Source of the DNA: Streptomyces sp. STR69
GTDB taxonomy: Bacteria > Actinomycetota > Actinomycetes > Streptomycetales > Streptomycetaceae
Length of the DNA: 64,000 nt
Assembly: GCF_024519455.1 (NCBI RefSeq)
Contig: NZ_JALJRY010000018.1
Location: 1-64,000 of the forward strand
Reading direction: 5' to 3'
Below the pieces are notes generated by a model. It saw nothing but the letters and a program-made list of their open reading frames with translations, was not told where the DNA came from and did no database searches. Both the position numbers and the translations under genes were made by a program. How positions within the stretch are numbered: position 1 is the first letter of the stretch; each line of letters starts with the position of its first letter. Below, piece by piece: positions 54,907 to 64,000 of the stretch.

Positions 54907-57900
54907 TCAGCCTCTGCGCCCCCGGCCACGGCCCCGCCCGCGACCCGTGTCGTCGTCCGGGTCGAAGTCGCCGGCCTCGTGCGGGCCGAGCAGTTCGTCG
55001 GCCAGTGAGGGCAGGTCGTCCAGCGGAGTCTCCTCGGCCCAGTCGGAGCGCGGCCGGCGTCGGGGTGTGCCCTGCTCGTCGACCTGGGGCAGTTCGCGGG
55101 TGCGGTCCTCGGTCCGGTCGGCCCGGCCGGTCGGACGCTCGTCGCGGAAGAAACCTTCGGGTACCCGGTCCGACGCGTTCTCCCCGCGCACCGGCGGCAG
55201 CACCGCGGTCTCGTCCGCGGCACCGACCGGCGGCAGCACGGCTGTCTCGTCGGCCGCACCGGACGGAACGGGCGGCAGTACGGCCGTCTCCTCGGCGGCG
55301 GACACCGGCGGCAGAACCGCCGTCTCGTCCCCGGCACCCGCGGGAGCGGGCGGCTGCGGCAGCTCCGCCGTCGTCTCGGAGTCGCGCGCCTCGGAGTCAC
55401 CGGACACCGACCGCAGTACGGCCGTCTCGTCCCGGGAGTCGGAACCGGAAGCCACCGGCCGCAGCACGGCCGTGTCGTCCGCCGACCGCCCACCGGTACC
55501 CGCGCTCGCACCCGGCGCCTTCACGAACGGCGTCTGCACGGTCGACGCCTCGGACCTGACCTCCGGAGCGGCGGGAACCGCCGGAGCCGTCGGCTGCCGT
55601 ACGGCCACCTCGGCGGCAGCCGCCGCCTCGGCCGCCAAGCGGCGTGCCTCCTCGGCCGCGAGCAGTGCCGCCTCGGCCTTGCGCTGCTTCTCGCGGCGCC
55701 GCTCCTCGGCCTCGGCGCGCAGCCGGGCCTCCTCCTCGGCCTGCTTGCGCAGCCGGTCGGCCTCGGCCCTGCGGCGGGTCTCCTCGGCGGCGCGGGCCTC
55801 CTCCTCGGCGAGGAGGCGGGCCTTCTCCTCCTCGGCACGCCTGCGTGCGTCCTCGGCGCGCTGGCGGGCCTCTTCTGCCTGCCGTTCGGCCTCTCGGCGC
55901 TGGGCCTCCTCCAGCTCGCGCCGCTTGCGCTCCTCCTCCTCGGCGCGCAGCTGGGCGAGCCGCTCCTGGCGCTCGCGCTCCAGGCGCTCCTCCTCGGCCT
56001 TGCGGGCGGCCTCTTCCTCGGCCTTGCGGCGGGCCTCCTCCTCGGCGGCCTTGCGCGCCTCCTCCTGGGCCTTGATCTCGGCCTCGGAGAGCGGCAGGAC
56101 CGTGTCGAGGCGGTGCCTGATCACGGTGGTGACGGACTCGGGCTCCTGGCCGGCGTCGACCACCAGGTAGCGCCCGGGGTCGGCGGCGGCCAGCGTGAGG
56201 AAACCGGACCGCACACGCGCGTGGAACTCGGCGGGCTCCGACTCCAGTCGGTCCGGCGCCTCCGTGAACCGCTCGCGGGCGGTCTCCGGGTCGACGTCCA
56301 GCAGGACGGTCATGTGCGGGACGAGTCCGTCGGTCGCCCACCGGTTGATGCGGGCGATCTCGGTCGGGGAGAGGTCCCGGCCGGCGCCCTGGTAGGCGAC
56401 GGACGAGTCGATGTACCGGTCGGAGATGACAACCGCGCCGCGCTCCAGCGCGGGCCGCACGACGGTGTCGACGTGCTCCGCGCGGTCGGCCGCGTAGAGC
56501 AGGGCTTCCGCGCGGTGGGACAGTCCCGCCGACGACACGTCGAGCAGGATCGACCGCAGCCGCTTGCCGACCGGGGTCGCCCCGGGCTCGCGGGTCAGTA
56601 CGACCTCGTGTCCCTTGCCCCTTATCCACTCGGCGAGGGCTTCGGCCTGGGTGGACTTCCCGGCACCGTCGCCGCCCTCCAGGGCGATGAAGAAGCCGGT
56701 GGTCGCGGGCACGGTGTCCGGGTCGTCGCCGCCGAGCAGCGCGTCCCGCAGGTCGTGCCGCAGCGGTACTCCGGAGCGGTCGTCGACCTTGGCCAGCACC
56801 AAGGCGGCGACCGGCAGCAGCAGTGCGCCGACCAGCATCAGTGTGAACGCGGCACCGCCGTGCGCGAACACGAACTTGCCGTTCTCCAGGCGGTGCGGGC
56901 CGATCAGCGCGGCCACCAGGGGGGCGATCAGCGCGCCGAGCGCCACGGAGACCCGTACGACCGCGTGCAGGTGCTCGGTCGTACGGGCCCTGCGGTAGTC
57001 CTCGGCCTCCTGGTCGAGGAGGGTGTGCCCGGTGTTGGCGGCCACGCCCGCGCCGATGCCGGCCAGCGCGACGATCAGCAGCACGGTGGTGACGTCCGGG
57101 ACCAGGCCTGCGGCGAGCAGTGCGATGCCGGTGAAGGCGATCGCGAGCGTCAGCAGTCGGCGCCGGGACAGCGTGGGCAGCAGGGCGGGCGCCGTACGGA
57201 TGCCGACCACGACCCCGCCGGTCAGTCCGAGCACCAGCAGCCCGAAGGTCACCGGACCGCCGTGGAGGTCCTTGGCCTGGAGCACGGACACGGCGACGGC
57301 GGCGGAGATCGCCCCGGCAACGGCCGCGCAGGCGACCACGAGCAGCGCGATCGCGCCTGTACGGCCCTTGTCGACGCCGGTGCCCGTCCTGGGGCGGCGC
57401 AGTCCTTCGAGCGGCGACCGCGCGCGCGGGGTGCGGATTCCGGGCAGTTCCAGGGCCGTCAGCACGGAGAGGGACGCGGCGAACAGTCCGGCGGCGACGT
57501 ACGAACCGAGGGCGGCCTGGTGCTGGGCGAACCAGGCGACGCCCGTGCCCAGCAGGTTGTTGAGCAGCGCGGCCACGACGAGGGCGGCGGCGGCGAGGGG
57601 GATCGCCACGAAGCTCGTGCGCAGCGACAGCCGTCGTAGGGCGTCCATGTGGTCGGGCAGGGGCCGGACCGTGGCGCCCTCCAGCGGCGGGGCCGGCAGC
57701 AGGGCGGGGGCCGCGCTCTCGCGGCACACCGTCCAGAAGCGCTCGGCGACTCCGGTGACGAAGGCGGTCACCAGGAGCAGCGCCAGTGCGTTGTCCGGAG
57801 TCCAGTCGATCCACAGGGGGGCGACGATCAGCAGCGCGGCCCGCAGACCGTCCGCGCCGACCATGGTCCAGCGCCGGTCGAGGGGGCCGTCCTGCGCGGT

Positions 57901-58221
57901 GAGCGAGCTGAGCGGGCCGAGCAGCACCGCCCCGAAGAGCAGCGTCGCCAGGATGCGCGCCCCGAAGACGGCCGCCACCGCGAACGCCACACCCCGATAG
58001 CCACCGCCGAACGAGCCCTGGGCGATCGCCGATTGGAGGGCGAGCACGACCAGGACCAGCAGAGCGAGGGTGTCACCGACACCCGTCACGAACTGGGCGC
58101 TCCACAACCGCTTGAGCTGCGGCTGGCGCAGCAGGGCGCGGACGGCACGCTCGCGGGAGTCCGCGACAAGGGCGTCGTCGGGGGCCGGCTGGTGGGCCGT
58201 TGGCTGCTCGGCTGGCGTCAT
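54907..58221 (-). CDS. tmk: Thymidylate kinase fused to an MFS-like transporter domain, with coiled coil and repeat tail
   Basis: The product has 1104 residues. Residues about 40-500 are a twelve-helix MFS-like membrane domain. Residues about 508-710 are dTMP kinase: P-loop EGGDGAGKSTQ, REPGATPVGK, and YADRAEHV ... SDRYIDSSVAYQGAGR (the DRY motif). Residues about 715-880 are a Glu/Ala/Arg coiled coil. The tail has about ten repeats of the form DETAVLPP or DDTAVLRP and a Gly-Arg end. dTMP kinase makes dTDP for DNA synthesis. The fusion is known for Streptomyces and places the kinase at the membrane. What the transporter domain moves is unknown. It lies between topA and holB. Confidence 0.93.
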   Translation of the reverse strand: MTPAEQPTAHQPAPDDALVADSRERAVRALLRQPQLKRLWSAQFVTGVGDTLALLVLVVLALQSAIAQGSFGGGYRGVAFAVAAVFGARILATLLFGAVLLGPLSSLTAQDGPLDRRWTMVGADGLRAALLIVAPLWIDWTPDNALALLLVTAFVTGVAERFWTVCRESAAPALLPAPPLEGATVRPLPDHMDALRRLSLRTSFVAIPLAAAALVVAALLNNLLGTGVAWFAQHQAALGSYVAAGLFAASLSVLTALELPGIRTPRARSPLEGLRRPRTGTGVDKGRTGAIALLVVACAAVAGAISAAVAVSVLQAKDLHGGPVTFGLLVLGLTGGVVVGIRTAPALLPTLSRRRLLTLAIAFTGIALLAAGLVPDVTTVLLIVALAGIGAGVAANTGHTLLDQEAEDYRRARTTEHLHAVVRVSVALGALIAPLVAALIGPHRLENGKFVFAHGGAAFTLMLVGALLLPVAALVLAKVDDRSGVPLRHDLRDALLGGDDPDTVPATTGFFIALEGGDGAGKSTQAEALAEWIRGKGHEVVLTREPGATPVGKRLRSILLDVSSAGLSHRAEALLYAADRAEHVDTVVRPALERGAVVISDRYIDSSVAYQGAGRDLSPTEIARINRWATDGLVPHMTVLLDVDPETARERFTEAPDRLESEPAEFHARVRSGFLTLAAADPGRYLVVDAGQEPESVTTVIRHRLDTVLPLSEAEIKAQEEARKAAEEEARRKAEEEAARKAEEERLERERQERLAQLRAEEEERKRRELEEAQRREAERQAEEARQRAEDARRRAEEEKARLLAEEEARAAEETRRRAEADRLRKQAEEEARLRAEAEERRREKQRKAEAALLAAEEARRLAAEAAAAAEVAVRQPTAPAVPAAPEVRSEASTVQTPFVKAPGASAGTGGRSADDTAVLRPVASGSDSRDETAVLRSVSGDSEARDSETTAELPQPPAPAGAGDETAVLPPVSAAEETAVLPPVPSGAADETAVLPPVGAADETAVLPPVRGENASDRVPEGFFRDERPTGRADRTEDRTRELPQVDEQGTPRRRPRSDWAEETPLDDLPSLADELLGPHEAGDFDPDDDTGRGRGRGRGRRG

Positions 58222-58366
58222 GCTTTCAGCCTATCGGCAGCCACCGACATCGAGCCGCGCCCGCCCGGACCTGCGCACACCCCGACACCAAAGTGATGCC
58301 GGGGCGTTCGTTTCGAGACCTTGCGGTGCAGGAAGCGTGCGCGCCTCAAGGCTCGGCAACAGCGCG

Positions 58367-61207
58367 TCAGTCCTCGGACGTCACCTTGGAGGTGGCCGTC
58401 TTCTTGGCCGTCGCCGTCTTGGCGGCCGTGGTGGTCTTCTTCGCGGCCGTGGTCGTCTTCTTGGCGACGGTCTTCTTGGCCGTCGTCGTCTTCTTGGCGG
58501 GTGCCTTCTTGGCCGCGGTCTTCTTCGCCGGGGCCTTCTTCGCCGTCTTCTTGGCGGGCGACTTGGCCCGCTTCTCGGCGAGCAGCTCGTAGCCGCGCTC
58601 CGGGGTGATCTCCTCGACGCTGTCGCCGGACCGGAGGGTCGCGTTGGTCTCGCCGTCGGTGACGTACGGCCCGAAGCGGCCGTCCTTGACGACGACGGGC
58701 TTCTCGCTGACCGGGTCCACGCCCAGTTCCTTCAGCGGCGGCTTGGCGGCGGCCCGGCCGCGCTGCTTGGGCTGGGAGTAGATCTCCAGCGCCTCTTCGA
58801 GGGTGATCGTGAAGAGCTGGTCCTCGGTCTGCAGCGAGCGGGAGTCCGTGCCCTTCTTCAGGTACGGCCCGTAGCGCCCGTTCTGCGCGGTGATCTCCAC
58901 GCCCTCGGCGTCCTTGCCGACGACGCGCGGCAGCGACATCAGCTTGAGGGCCTCGGCGAGCGTCACCGTGTCGGGGGTCATCGACTTGAACAGCGAGGCC
59001 GTACGCGGCTTGACGGCGTTCTTGCCGGTCTTCGGTGTGCCCTCGGGGAGCACCTCGGTGACGTAGGGGCCGTAGCGTCCGTCGCGGGCGATGATCTGGT
59101 GGCCCGACTCGGGGTCGGCGCCCAGCTCGAAGTCGCCGCTCGGCTTGGCGAGCAGCTCCTCCGCGAGGTCGACCGTCAGCTCGTCGGGGGCCAGGTCCTC
59201 CTGTACATCGGCGCGCTGGTGGTTCTCGGAGTCCTTCTCGCCGCGCTCCACGTAGGGGCCGTAGCGGCCGACGCGCAGCATGATGTCGTTGCCGACCGGG
59301 AAGGACGACACCTCGCGGGCGTCGATCGCGCCCAGGTCGGTGACGAGTTCCTTGAGTCCGCCCAGGTGGTCGCCGTCGCCGTTGCCTGCCTCGGCGGCGC
59401 CCGTCGCCTCGCCCTCGCCGAAGTAGAAGCGGCGCAGCCACGGCACGGCCTGCGCCTCGCCGCTGGCGATGCGGTCGAGGTCGTCCTCCATCTTGGCGGT
59501 GAAGCTGTAGTCGACGAGCCGCCCGAAGTGCTTCTCCAGGAGGTTGACCACGGCGAAGGACAGGAAGGACGGCACCAGGGCCGTGCCCTTCTTGAAGACA
59601 TAGCCGCGGTCGAGGATGGTGCCGATGATCGACGCGTACGTCGACGGGCGGCCGATCTCGCGCTCTTCGAGCTCCTTGACGAGGCTGGCCTCGGTGTAGC
59701 GGGCCGGGGGCTTGGTGGCGTGCCCGTCGACCGTGATCTCCTCGGCGCTGAGCGCGTCACCCTCGGCGACCTGGGGCAGCCGGCGTTCGCGGTCGTCCAG
59801 CTCGGCGTTCGGGTCGTCGGCGCCCTCTACGTAGGCCTTCAAAAAGCCGTGGAAGGTGATCGTCTTGCCGGAGGCGCTGAACTCGGCGTCCCGGCCGTCG
59901 GAGGAGGTGCCCGCGATCTTCACGGTGACGGAGTTGCCGACCGCGTCCTTCATCTGGGAGGCGACGGTCCGCTTCCAGATGAGCTCGTAGAGCCTGAACT
60001 GGTCGCCGGTCAGGCCGGTTTCGGCCGGGGTGCGGAAACGATCACCCGAGGGGCGGATCGCCTCGTGCGCCTCCTGGGCGTTCTTGACCTTCCCGGCGTA
60101 CACGCGCGGCTGGGCCGGCAGGTAGTCGGCGCCGTACAGCTGCGTCACCTGGGCGCGGGCGGCGGTGACGGCCGTCTCGCTCAGGGTCGTGGAGTCCGTA
60201 CGCATGTAGGTGATGTAGCCGTTCTCGTACAGCTTCTGCGCGACCTGCATGGTGGCCTTCGCGCCGAAGCCGAGCTTGCGGCTGGCCTCCTGCTGGAGGG
60301 TCGTCGTACGGAACGGGGCGTACGGCGAGCGTCGATACGGCTTCGACTCGACGGACCGGACGGCGAAGTCGGTGTTCTCCAGGGCGGCGGCCAGCGCGCG
60401 GGCGTTGTCCTCGTCCAGGTGGAGGGTGTTCGCGCTCTTGATCTGCCCCAGGGAGTCGAAGTCGCGGCCCTGGGCGACCCGCTTGCCGTCGACGGCCTGG
60501 AGGCGGGCGACGAGGGACGACGGGTCGCTCGCGTCACCTGCCCGGCCGGTCCCGAAGGTGCCGGTCAGGTCCCAGTACTCGGCGGAACGGAACGCGATGC
60601 GCTCGCGCTCCCGCTCGACCACGAGCCGGGTGGCGACGGACTGGACACGGCCGGCCGACAGGCGCGGCATGACCTTCTTCCACAGGACCGGCGAGACCTC
60701 GTAGCCGTAGAGGCGGTCGAGGATACGGCGGGTCTCCTGGGCGTCGACCAGGGGCTGGTTGAGGTCGCGCGGGTTGGCGACGGCGGCGCGGATCGCGTCC
60801 TTGGTGATCTCGTGGAACACCATGCGCTTGACCGGGACCTTGGGCTTCAGGACTTCGAGGAGGTGCCACGCGATGGCCTCGCCCTCGCGGTCCTCATCGG
60901 TGGCGAGGAAGAGTTCGTCGGAGTCCTTGAGGAGGTCCTTGAGCTTCTTGACCTGGGCCCGCTTGTCGGCGTTGACCACATAGATCGGCGCGAAGTCGTG
61001 GTCGACGTCCACACCGAGGCGGCGCACCTCACCGGTGTACTTCTCAGGCACCTCGGCGGCGCCGTTGGGAAGGTCACGGATGTGCCCGACGCTCGCCTCG
61101 ACGACATATCCGGGGCCGAGGTAGCCCTTGATCGTCTTCGCCTTGGCAGGGGACTCGACGATGACGAGTCGGCGGCCGCCGTGTGCGGTCTCGCTGGTCG
61201 GGGACAA
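58367..61207 (-). CDS. topA: DNA topoisomerase I (type IA)
   Basis: The start is placed at TTG 61207 because the protein then begins (M)SPTSETAHGGRRLVIVESPAKAK, as in Streptomyces TopA, and GGAGAG lies about 10 bases upstream; an in-frame extension to 61273 is Arg-rich noise. The product has 946 residues: Toprim domain (VESPAKAKTI ... DEDREGEAIAWHL), catalytic Tyr334 in ITYMRTDS, then four C-terminal topo repeats (GRYGPYV/RFGPYV) instead of zinc fingers. A Lys/Ala/Thr-rich tail from about residue 880 (PAKKTAAKKAPAKK) gives processive DNA binding in Streptomyces. It relaxes negative supercoils. Confidence 0.96.
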   Translation of the reverse strand: MSPTSETAHGGRRLVIVESPAKAKTIKGYLGPGYVVEASVGHIRDLPNGAAEVPEKYTGEVRRLGVDVDHDFAPIYVVNADKRAQVKKLKDLLKDSDELFLATDEDREGEAIAWHLLEVLKPKVPVKRMVFHEITKDAIRAAVANPRDLNQPLVDAQETRRILDRLYGYEVSPVLWKKVMPRLSAGRVQSVATRLVVERERERIAFRSAEYWDLTGTFGTGRAGDASDPSSLVARLQAVDGKRVAQGRDFDSLGQIKSANTLHLDEDNARALAAALENTDFAVRSVESKPYRRSPYAPFRTTTLQQEASRKLGFGAKATMQVAQKLYENGYITYMRTDSTTLSETAVTAARAQVTQLYGADYLPAQPRVYAGKVKNAQEAHEAIRPSGDRFRTPAETGLTGDQFRLYELIWKRTVASQMKDAVGNSVTVKIAGTSSDGRDAEFSASGKTITFHGFLKAYVEGADDPNAELDDRERRLPQVAEGDALSAEEITVDGHATKPPARYTEASLVKELEEREIGRPSTYASIIGTILDRGYVFKKGTALVPSFLSFAVVNLLEKHFGRLVDYSFTAKMEDDLDRIASGEAQAVPWLRRFYFGEGEATGAAEAGNGDGDHLGGLKELVTDLGAIDAREVSSFPVGNDIMLRVGRYGPYVERGEKDSENHQRADVQEDLAPDELTVDLAEELLAKPSGDFELGADPESGHQIIARDGRYGPYVTEVLPEGTPKTGKNAVKPRTASLFKSMTPDTVTLAEALKLMSLPRVVGKDAEGVEITAQNGRYGPYLKKGTDSRSLQTEDQLFTITLEEALEIYSQPKQRGRAAAKPPLKELGVDPVSEKPVVVKDGRFGPYVTDGETNATLRSGDSVEEITPERGYELLAEKRAKSPAKKTAKKAPAKKTAAKKAPAKKTTTAKKTVAKKTTTAAKKTTTAAKTATAKKTATSKVTSED

Positions 61208-61455
61208 CTTCGCTCTTCTCTCCGGTCGACGCTGGGGCCTCCCCCGAAGCCGCTCGCCCCGGGGTCGGGTCATGGTGACGCTGCGGAGTGTGACGGTACA
61301 TCCCGCCCCCGTGTCAAACGGGAAAAGCCCGCAACGGCCACTCGAACGGTAACCCGACTACCGCCATTCCTGCCGCCCGGAGTCCCCACCGGCCTTTTCG
61401 GGGCGATCCGGAGGGTGATCCCCCGGTTACCCGCGCGCCGACTCGGCCGCGGTGC

Positions 61456-61653
61456 TCAGACGTGCAGGAAGCACCAGGTTCCGAGGAGGAGCGCGGCGAG
61501 TGAGACGACGCTCGCGAGGGTCGCCGATGCGACCGGGTTCACACCCTGGGCGACGGGTTCGCGGTGCCGCACCCTCACCACGGTCCACAGCAGCAGCGCG
61601 CCTCCGAACAGGGCGAACACCAACCCCGCGAAGATCGCCGGCCCGCTCTCCAT
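61456..61653 (-). CDS. Small two-helix membrane protein of unknown function
   Basis: The product has 65 residues; a GGGAGGGG site lies 5-8 bases before the ATG. Two hydrophobic helices (AIFAGLVFALFGGALLLW and LASVVSLAALLLGTWCFL) are joined by a basic loop (RVRHREPVAQG). A small gene in this place between topA and a Ser/Thr kinase is usual in Streptomyces. The function is unknown. Confidence 0.75.
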   Translation of the reverse strand: MESGPAIFAGLVFALFGGALLLWTVVRVRHREPVAQGVNPVASATLASVVSLAALLLGTWCFLHV

Positions 61654-61749
61654 GCGTGTCCCCTCCCGACCCGGATACCCCGGTCCGGGAGGCTGGCAGC
61701 CGTGGGCGACGGACAGACCAACCCCCGGTGAATTCCCGGCGCACAGCCC

Positions 61750-64000
61750 TCAGGCGGCCGTGCCCGAGGACGATATCGCCCCGGTCGTCCTGGAGTGGTC
61801 CGCCTGGCCCACCGTGCACACGACCGAGTTGAATCCGGCCTTCCAGTTGTTCTCGTCGGACAGATATCCGTAGACGGAGCGGTCCGTTCCGGGCGCCCAA
61901 GTCGACTCGAACTTGTTGCCGCACAGCTTGTTCCCCTGCTGCAGCGCCTCCTCGAACGCCATCGTCTTCGGAGCCGTCACGAAACCGATCACCTGGTCGG
62001 TGTGCTCGTCGGCGCAGTCGGTCAGGGTCGCGGTGAAGTAGGTCTTGTGGTCGACGTACAGCCAGCAGTCGCCGACGCTCATCTCGGTGGTCCACACGTT
62101 CGCCCCGGTGTCCCGGAAGCGCCCTATCTCGCCGCCTATCGGCACATGACGGCCGAGTACGAGACACGCCGTACCGCCCCCGGCCGCCCCGAAGCCCGCC
62201 TGTGTCGGCGTGAGGGCGTAGACGTCCGCGTCGGCCAGGGAGTCGGCCGCCGCCTTCGCCTTGCCCGCGCACCGCTCGGCCCCGTGGTCGCGGGCGTCGG
62301 CGAAGTCGCTCGCCGTGTCGACCGCCATCACCTGGCCGTCCGGCACGTCGTGCGCGCAGCTCACCACCCCGAGGTTGGGCCGCGACCGGAACGCCGTCCC
62401 GGTCCACACCACGTGCACGCAATCGCCGGTCTGCAGCGCCTTCTTGAGCCCGACCTCCTGGCCGTACGGATACTCGGAGCCCGTCGGCGACGACACGGAG
62501 GACGACGCGGACGGGGACGCCTTCTTCGTCGCCGCCGTGTCCTTGCCGCCGGTCAGCGTGGTCACCGCCCACACCCCGCCGGCGATCACCAGCGCGACGG
62601 CCACCACGAGGGCGACGACCGCCGCGACCGGCTTCCGCCGTCGCGGTCCACCGCCCGGCGGACCCGCCGCGTGCCCCGGGCCGCCCGGATACGTCGGCCC
62701 CTGACCGCCCGCGTACGGCGGCGGGACCGCGCCGCCCTGGTAGGGCTCCTGCCGGGCACCGGGATAGGCCCCCTGGTAGGACATCGTGGGGCTGTTCGCG
62801 TACGGATTCCACTGGCCGTACGACCCTCCCGAACCGGCCTGCCCCTGCGGGGCGTACGGCGACGCGGCGCCGCCCGGGGTGTTCGGCGTGTTGGGGGTGT
62901 TGGGGGTGGGCGGTGCGCCCGGGGTCTGGGGGACGCCCGGGGTGTTCGGGGTGCCCGGAGTGGGCCGTCCCGCGGGCGTGAAGCCCCCGAGAGCGGCTGC
63001 GGGCCGGTCACCGTACGGCGCGGGGCTCTGGTGGGTGGCCCCGGGACCACCGCCTCCCGGTGTCGGGGGGCCGTAGGGACCACCGCCCACGGCGTATCCG
63101 GGCGGCCCGCCCTGGAGCTGCCCCGGATGTCCGCCCTGGATCCGGCCCTGGGGTCCGCCAGGGACGTGACCCGGCGGCCCGAAGTCGGAGTTGCCCGCAG
63201 GTCCGAAGTCGGCGTTGCCCGGCGGGCGTTCGGGGGTGGACCAGCCGCCCGGTGCCGGGCCGAAACCCTCCGGCATCGGTGTGTGCCCCGGTACCGGACC
63301 GGCCGACAGCGCGACCCGCTCCAGGCCGTGTGCCGCCGTCTCGGGTGTCGACCTCAGTACCGGGTCCTTGACCAGCAACCCCTGGAGCACGGGCGCCAGT
63401 TCGCCCGCGCGGACGGCGGGCGTGGGCTCCTCGCCGAGCAGGGCCGTGAGGGTCGCGTAGTCGCCGTGGCGGTCGAAGGGGCCGCGGCCCTCGACGGCGG
63501 CGTACAGCGTGGCACCCAGGGAGAACAGGTCGGCGGCCGGGGTGGGCGGCTCGCCGCGGGCCCGCTCCGGGGCGAGGTAGCCGGGCGTGCCGAGGATGCC
63601 GGCGGTGGCGGTGAGCCGGGGTTCGCGGGACTCGGGCTGGAGCGCGATGCCGTAGTCGGTGAGCAGCACGCGCGCGTACGGATCGCCCGAAGCGTTCGGT
63701 GCCAGAAGGATGTTGGCCGGTTTCACATCCCGGTGCAGGATGCCGATGCGGTGTCCGGCGGTGAGCGCGTCGAGGACGGCGAGGCCGATACGGGCGACCT
63801 GTGCGGGCGGCAGTGGCCCGGAGCGCCGGACGACCGCCTGGAGGTCGACGCCGTCGGGGACGTACTCCATGACGATCCAGGGCAGGCCCTCGTGGATCAC
63901 CACGTCGTGCACGGTCGCCACATGCGGGTGGCCGCGCAGCCGGGCGGCGTGCCGGGCCTCGCTGCGGGCCCGCGCGATGCGGTGCGCGGGCTCGCTCGCG
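61750..64000 (-). CDS. Membrane Ser/Thr protein kinase (5' end beyond window)
   Basis: The gene enters from the right edge and stops at 61750. The visible part begins inside the N-lobe (RLRGHPHVATVHDVV) and shows HRDVKPANILL, DYGIAL (DYG in place of DFG), GYLAPERA and DLFSLGATLY, so it is an eukaryotic-type kinase. A Pro/Gly-rich linker (repeats of PNTPNTPG and GPPG) leads to one membrane helix (AAVVALVVAVALVIAGGVWAV) and an extracellular domain of about 220 residues with paired Cys (GDCVHVVW, VVSCAHDV, GDCWLYVD, NKLCGNKF). No PASTA repeats. The extracellular domain resembles septum-formation/DUF4190-type Cys domains. The ligand is unknown. Confidence 0.9.
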   Translation of the reverse strand, partial: ASEPAHRIARARSEARHAARLRGHPHVATVHDVVIHEGLPWIVMEYVPDGVDLQAVVRRSGPLPPAQVARIGLAVLDALTAGHRIGILHRDVKPANILLAPNASGDPYARVLLTDYGIALQPESREPRLTATAGILGTPGYLAPERARGEPPTPAADLFSLGATLYAAVEGRGPFDRHGDYATLTALLGEEPTPAVRAGELAPVLQGLLVKDPVLRSTPETAAHGLERVALSAGPVPGHTPMPEGFGPAPGGWSTPERPPGNADFGPAGNSDFGPPGHVPGGPQGRIQGGHPGQLQGGPPGYAVGGGPYGPPTPGGGGPGATHQSPAPYGDRPAAALGGFTPAGRPTPGTPNTPGVPQTPGAPPTPNTPNTPNTPGGAASPYAPQGQAGSGGSYGQWNPYANSPTMSYQGAYPGARQEPYQGGAVPPPYAGGQGPTYPGGPGHAAGPPGGGPRRRKPVAAVVALVVAVALVIAGGVWAVTTLTGGKDTAATKKASPSASSSVSSPTGSEYPYGQEVGLKKALQTGDCVHVVWTGTAFRSRPNLGVVSCAHDVPDGQVMAVDTASDFADARDHGAERCAGKAKAAADSLADADVYALTPTQAGFGAAGGGTACLVLGRHVPIGGEIGRFRDTGANVWTTEMSVGDCWLYVDHKTYFTATLTDCADEHTDQVIGFVTAPKTMAFEEALQQGNKLCGNKFESTWAPGTDRSVYGYLSDENNWKAGFNSVVCTVGQADHSRTTGAISSSGTAA

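Noticed and set aside
61205..61273. Longer start for topA at 61273
   Set aside because: The extra 22 residues are Arg-rich noise; Streptomyces TopA begins at the SPTSE sequence, which coincides with the TTG at 61207.

Overview
The window is high-GC actinobacterial DNA and almost certainly comes from a Streptomyces chromosome. Codon third positions are strongly G/C and GTG/TTG starts are common. The right end carries a recognisable Streptomyces core block: topA with a Lys/Ala-rich tail, a thymidylate kinase fused to an MFS-like transporter domain, DNA polymerase III delta', a secreted S33 peptidase and a PASTA-less Ser/Thr kinase.

Layout. (1) 1-1126: end of an unknown gene, then a protein with two HTH-like halves. 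(2) 1502-1653: a junction carrying a 43-bp exact copy of the 3' half of tRNA-Thr and a degenerate copy of the tRNA terminator. (3) 1961-49719: a type VII secretion (T7SS) locus. A leftward operon (8014 to 1961) holds a beta-helix/double AAA+ EccA-like protein, a membrane-anchored ChW-repeat protein and two small unknowns. mycP (rightward) and eccC (leftward) stand alone. A rightward run then holds eccD, eccB, two Esx-like proteins, an accessory secreted-type protein, a 1069-residue AAWKG-like protein, a YbaB-like protein, an EspC-like small partner, a 7245-residue giant polymorphic-toxin-like protein, an SseB-like T7SS-associated protein, an ADP-ribosyltransferase-like protein and a membrane-anchored ricin-lectin protein. 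(4) 49720-51573: decaying gene remnants plus two small intact genes. (5) 51574-51756: the second junction, terminator and intact tRNA-Thr(CGT). (6) 51864-64000: core chromosome.

How it fits together. EccB, EccC, EccD and MycP are the minimal ESX-4-like membrane machine; no EccE was seen. The EccA-like ATPase probably handles substrates in the cytosol. The Esx-like, AAWKG-like and EspC-like proteins look like substrates or substrate partners. The giant protein has a WXG100/CpnT-like N terminus, two duplicated modules each carrying a His/Cys pair laid out like clan CD (caspase/CPD/CHAT-type) peptidases, and a C-terminal triplicate of OTU-like peptidase domains of which only the last keeps both Cys and His. 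It reads as a self-processing T7SS effector. The direct repeats at both ends suggest the T7SS locus is a genomic island inserted at tRNA-Thr, although no integrase remains in view. All functional statements rest on sequence reading only; no database search or structure prediction was run.
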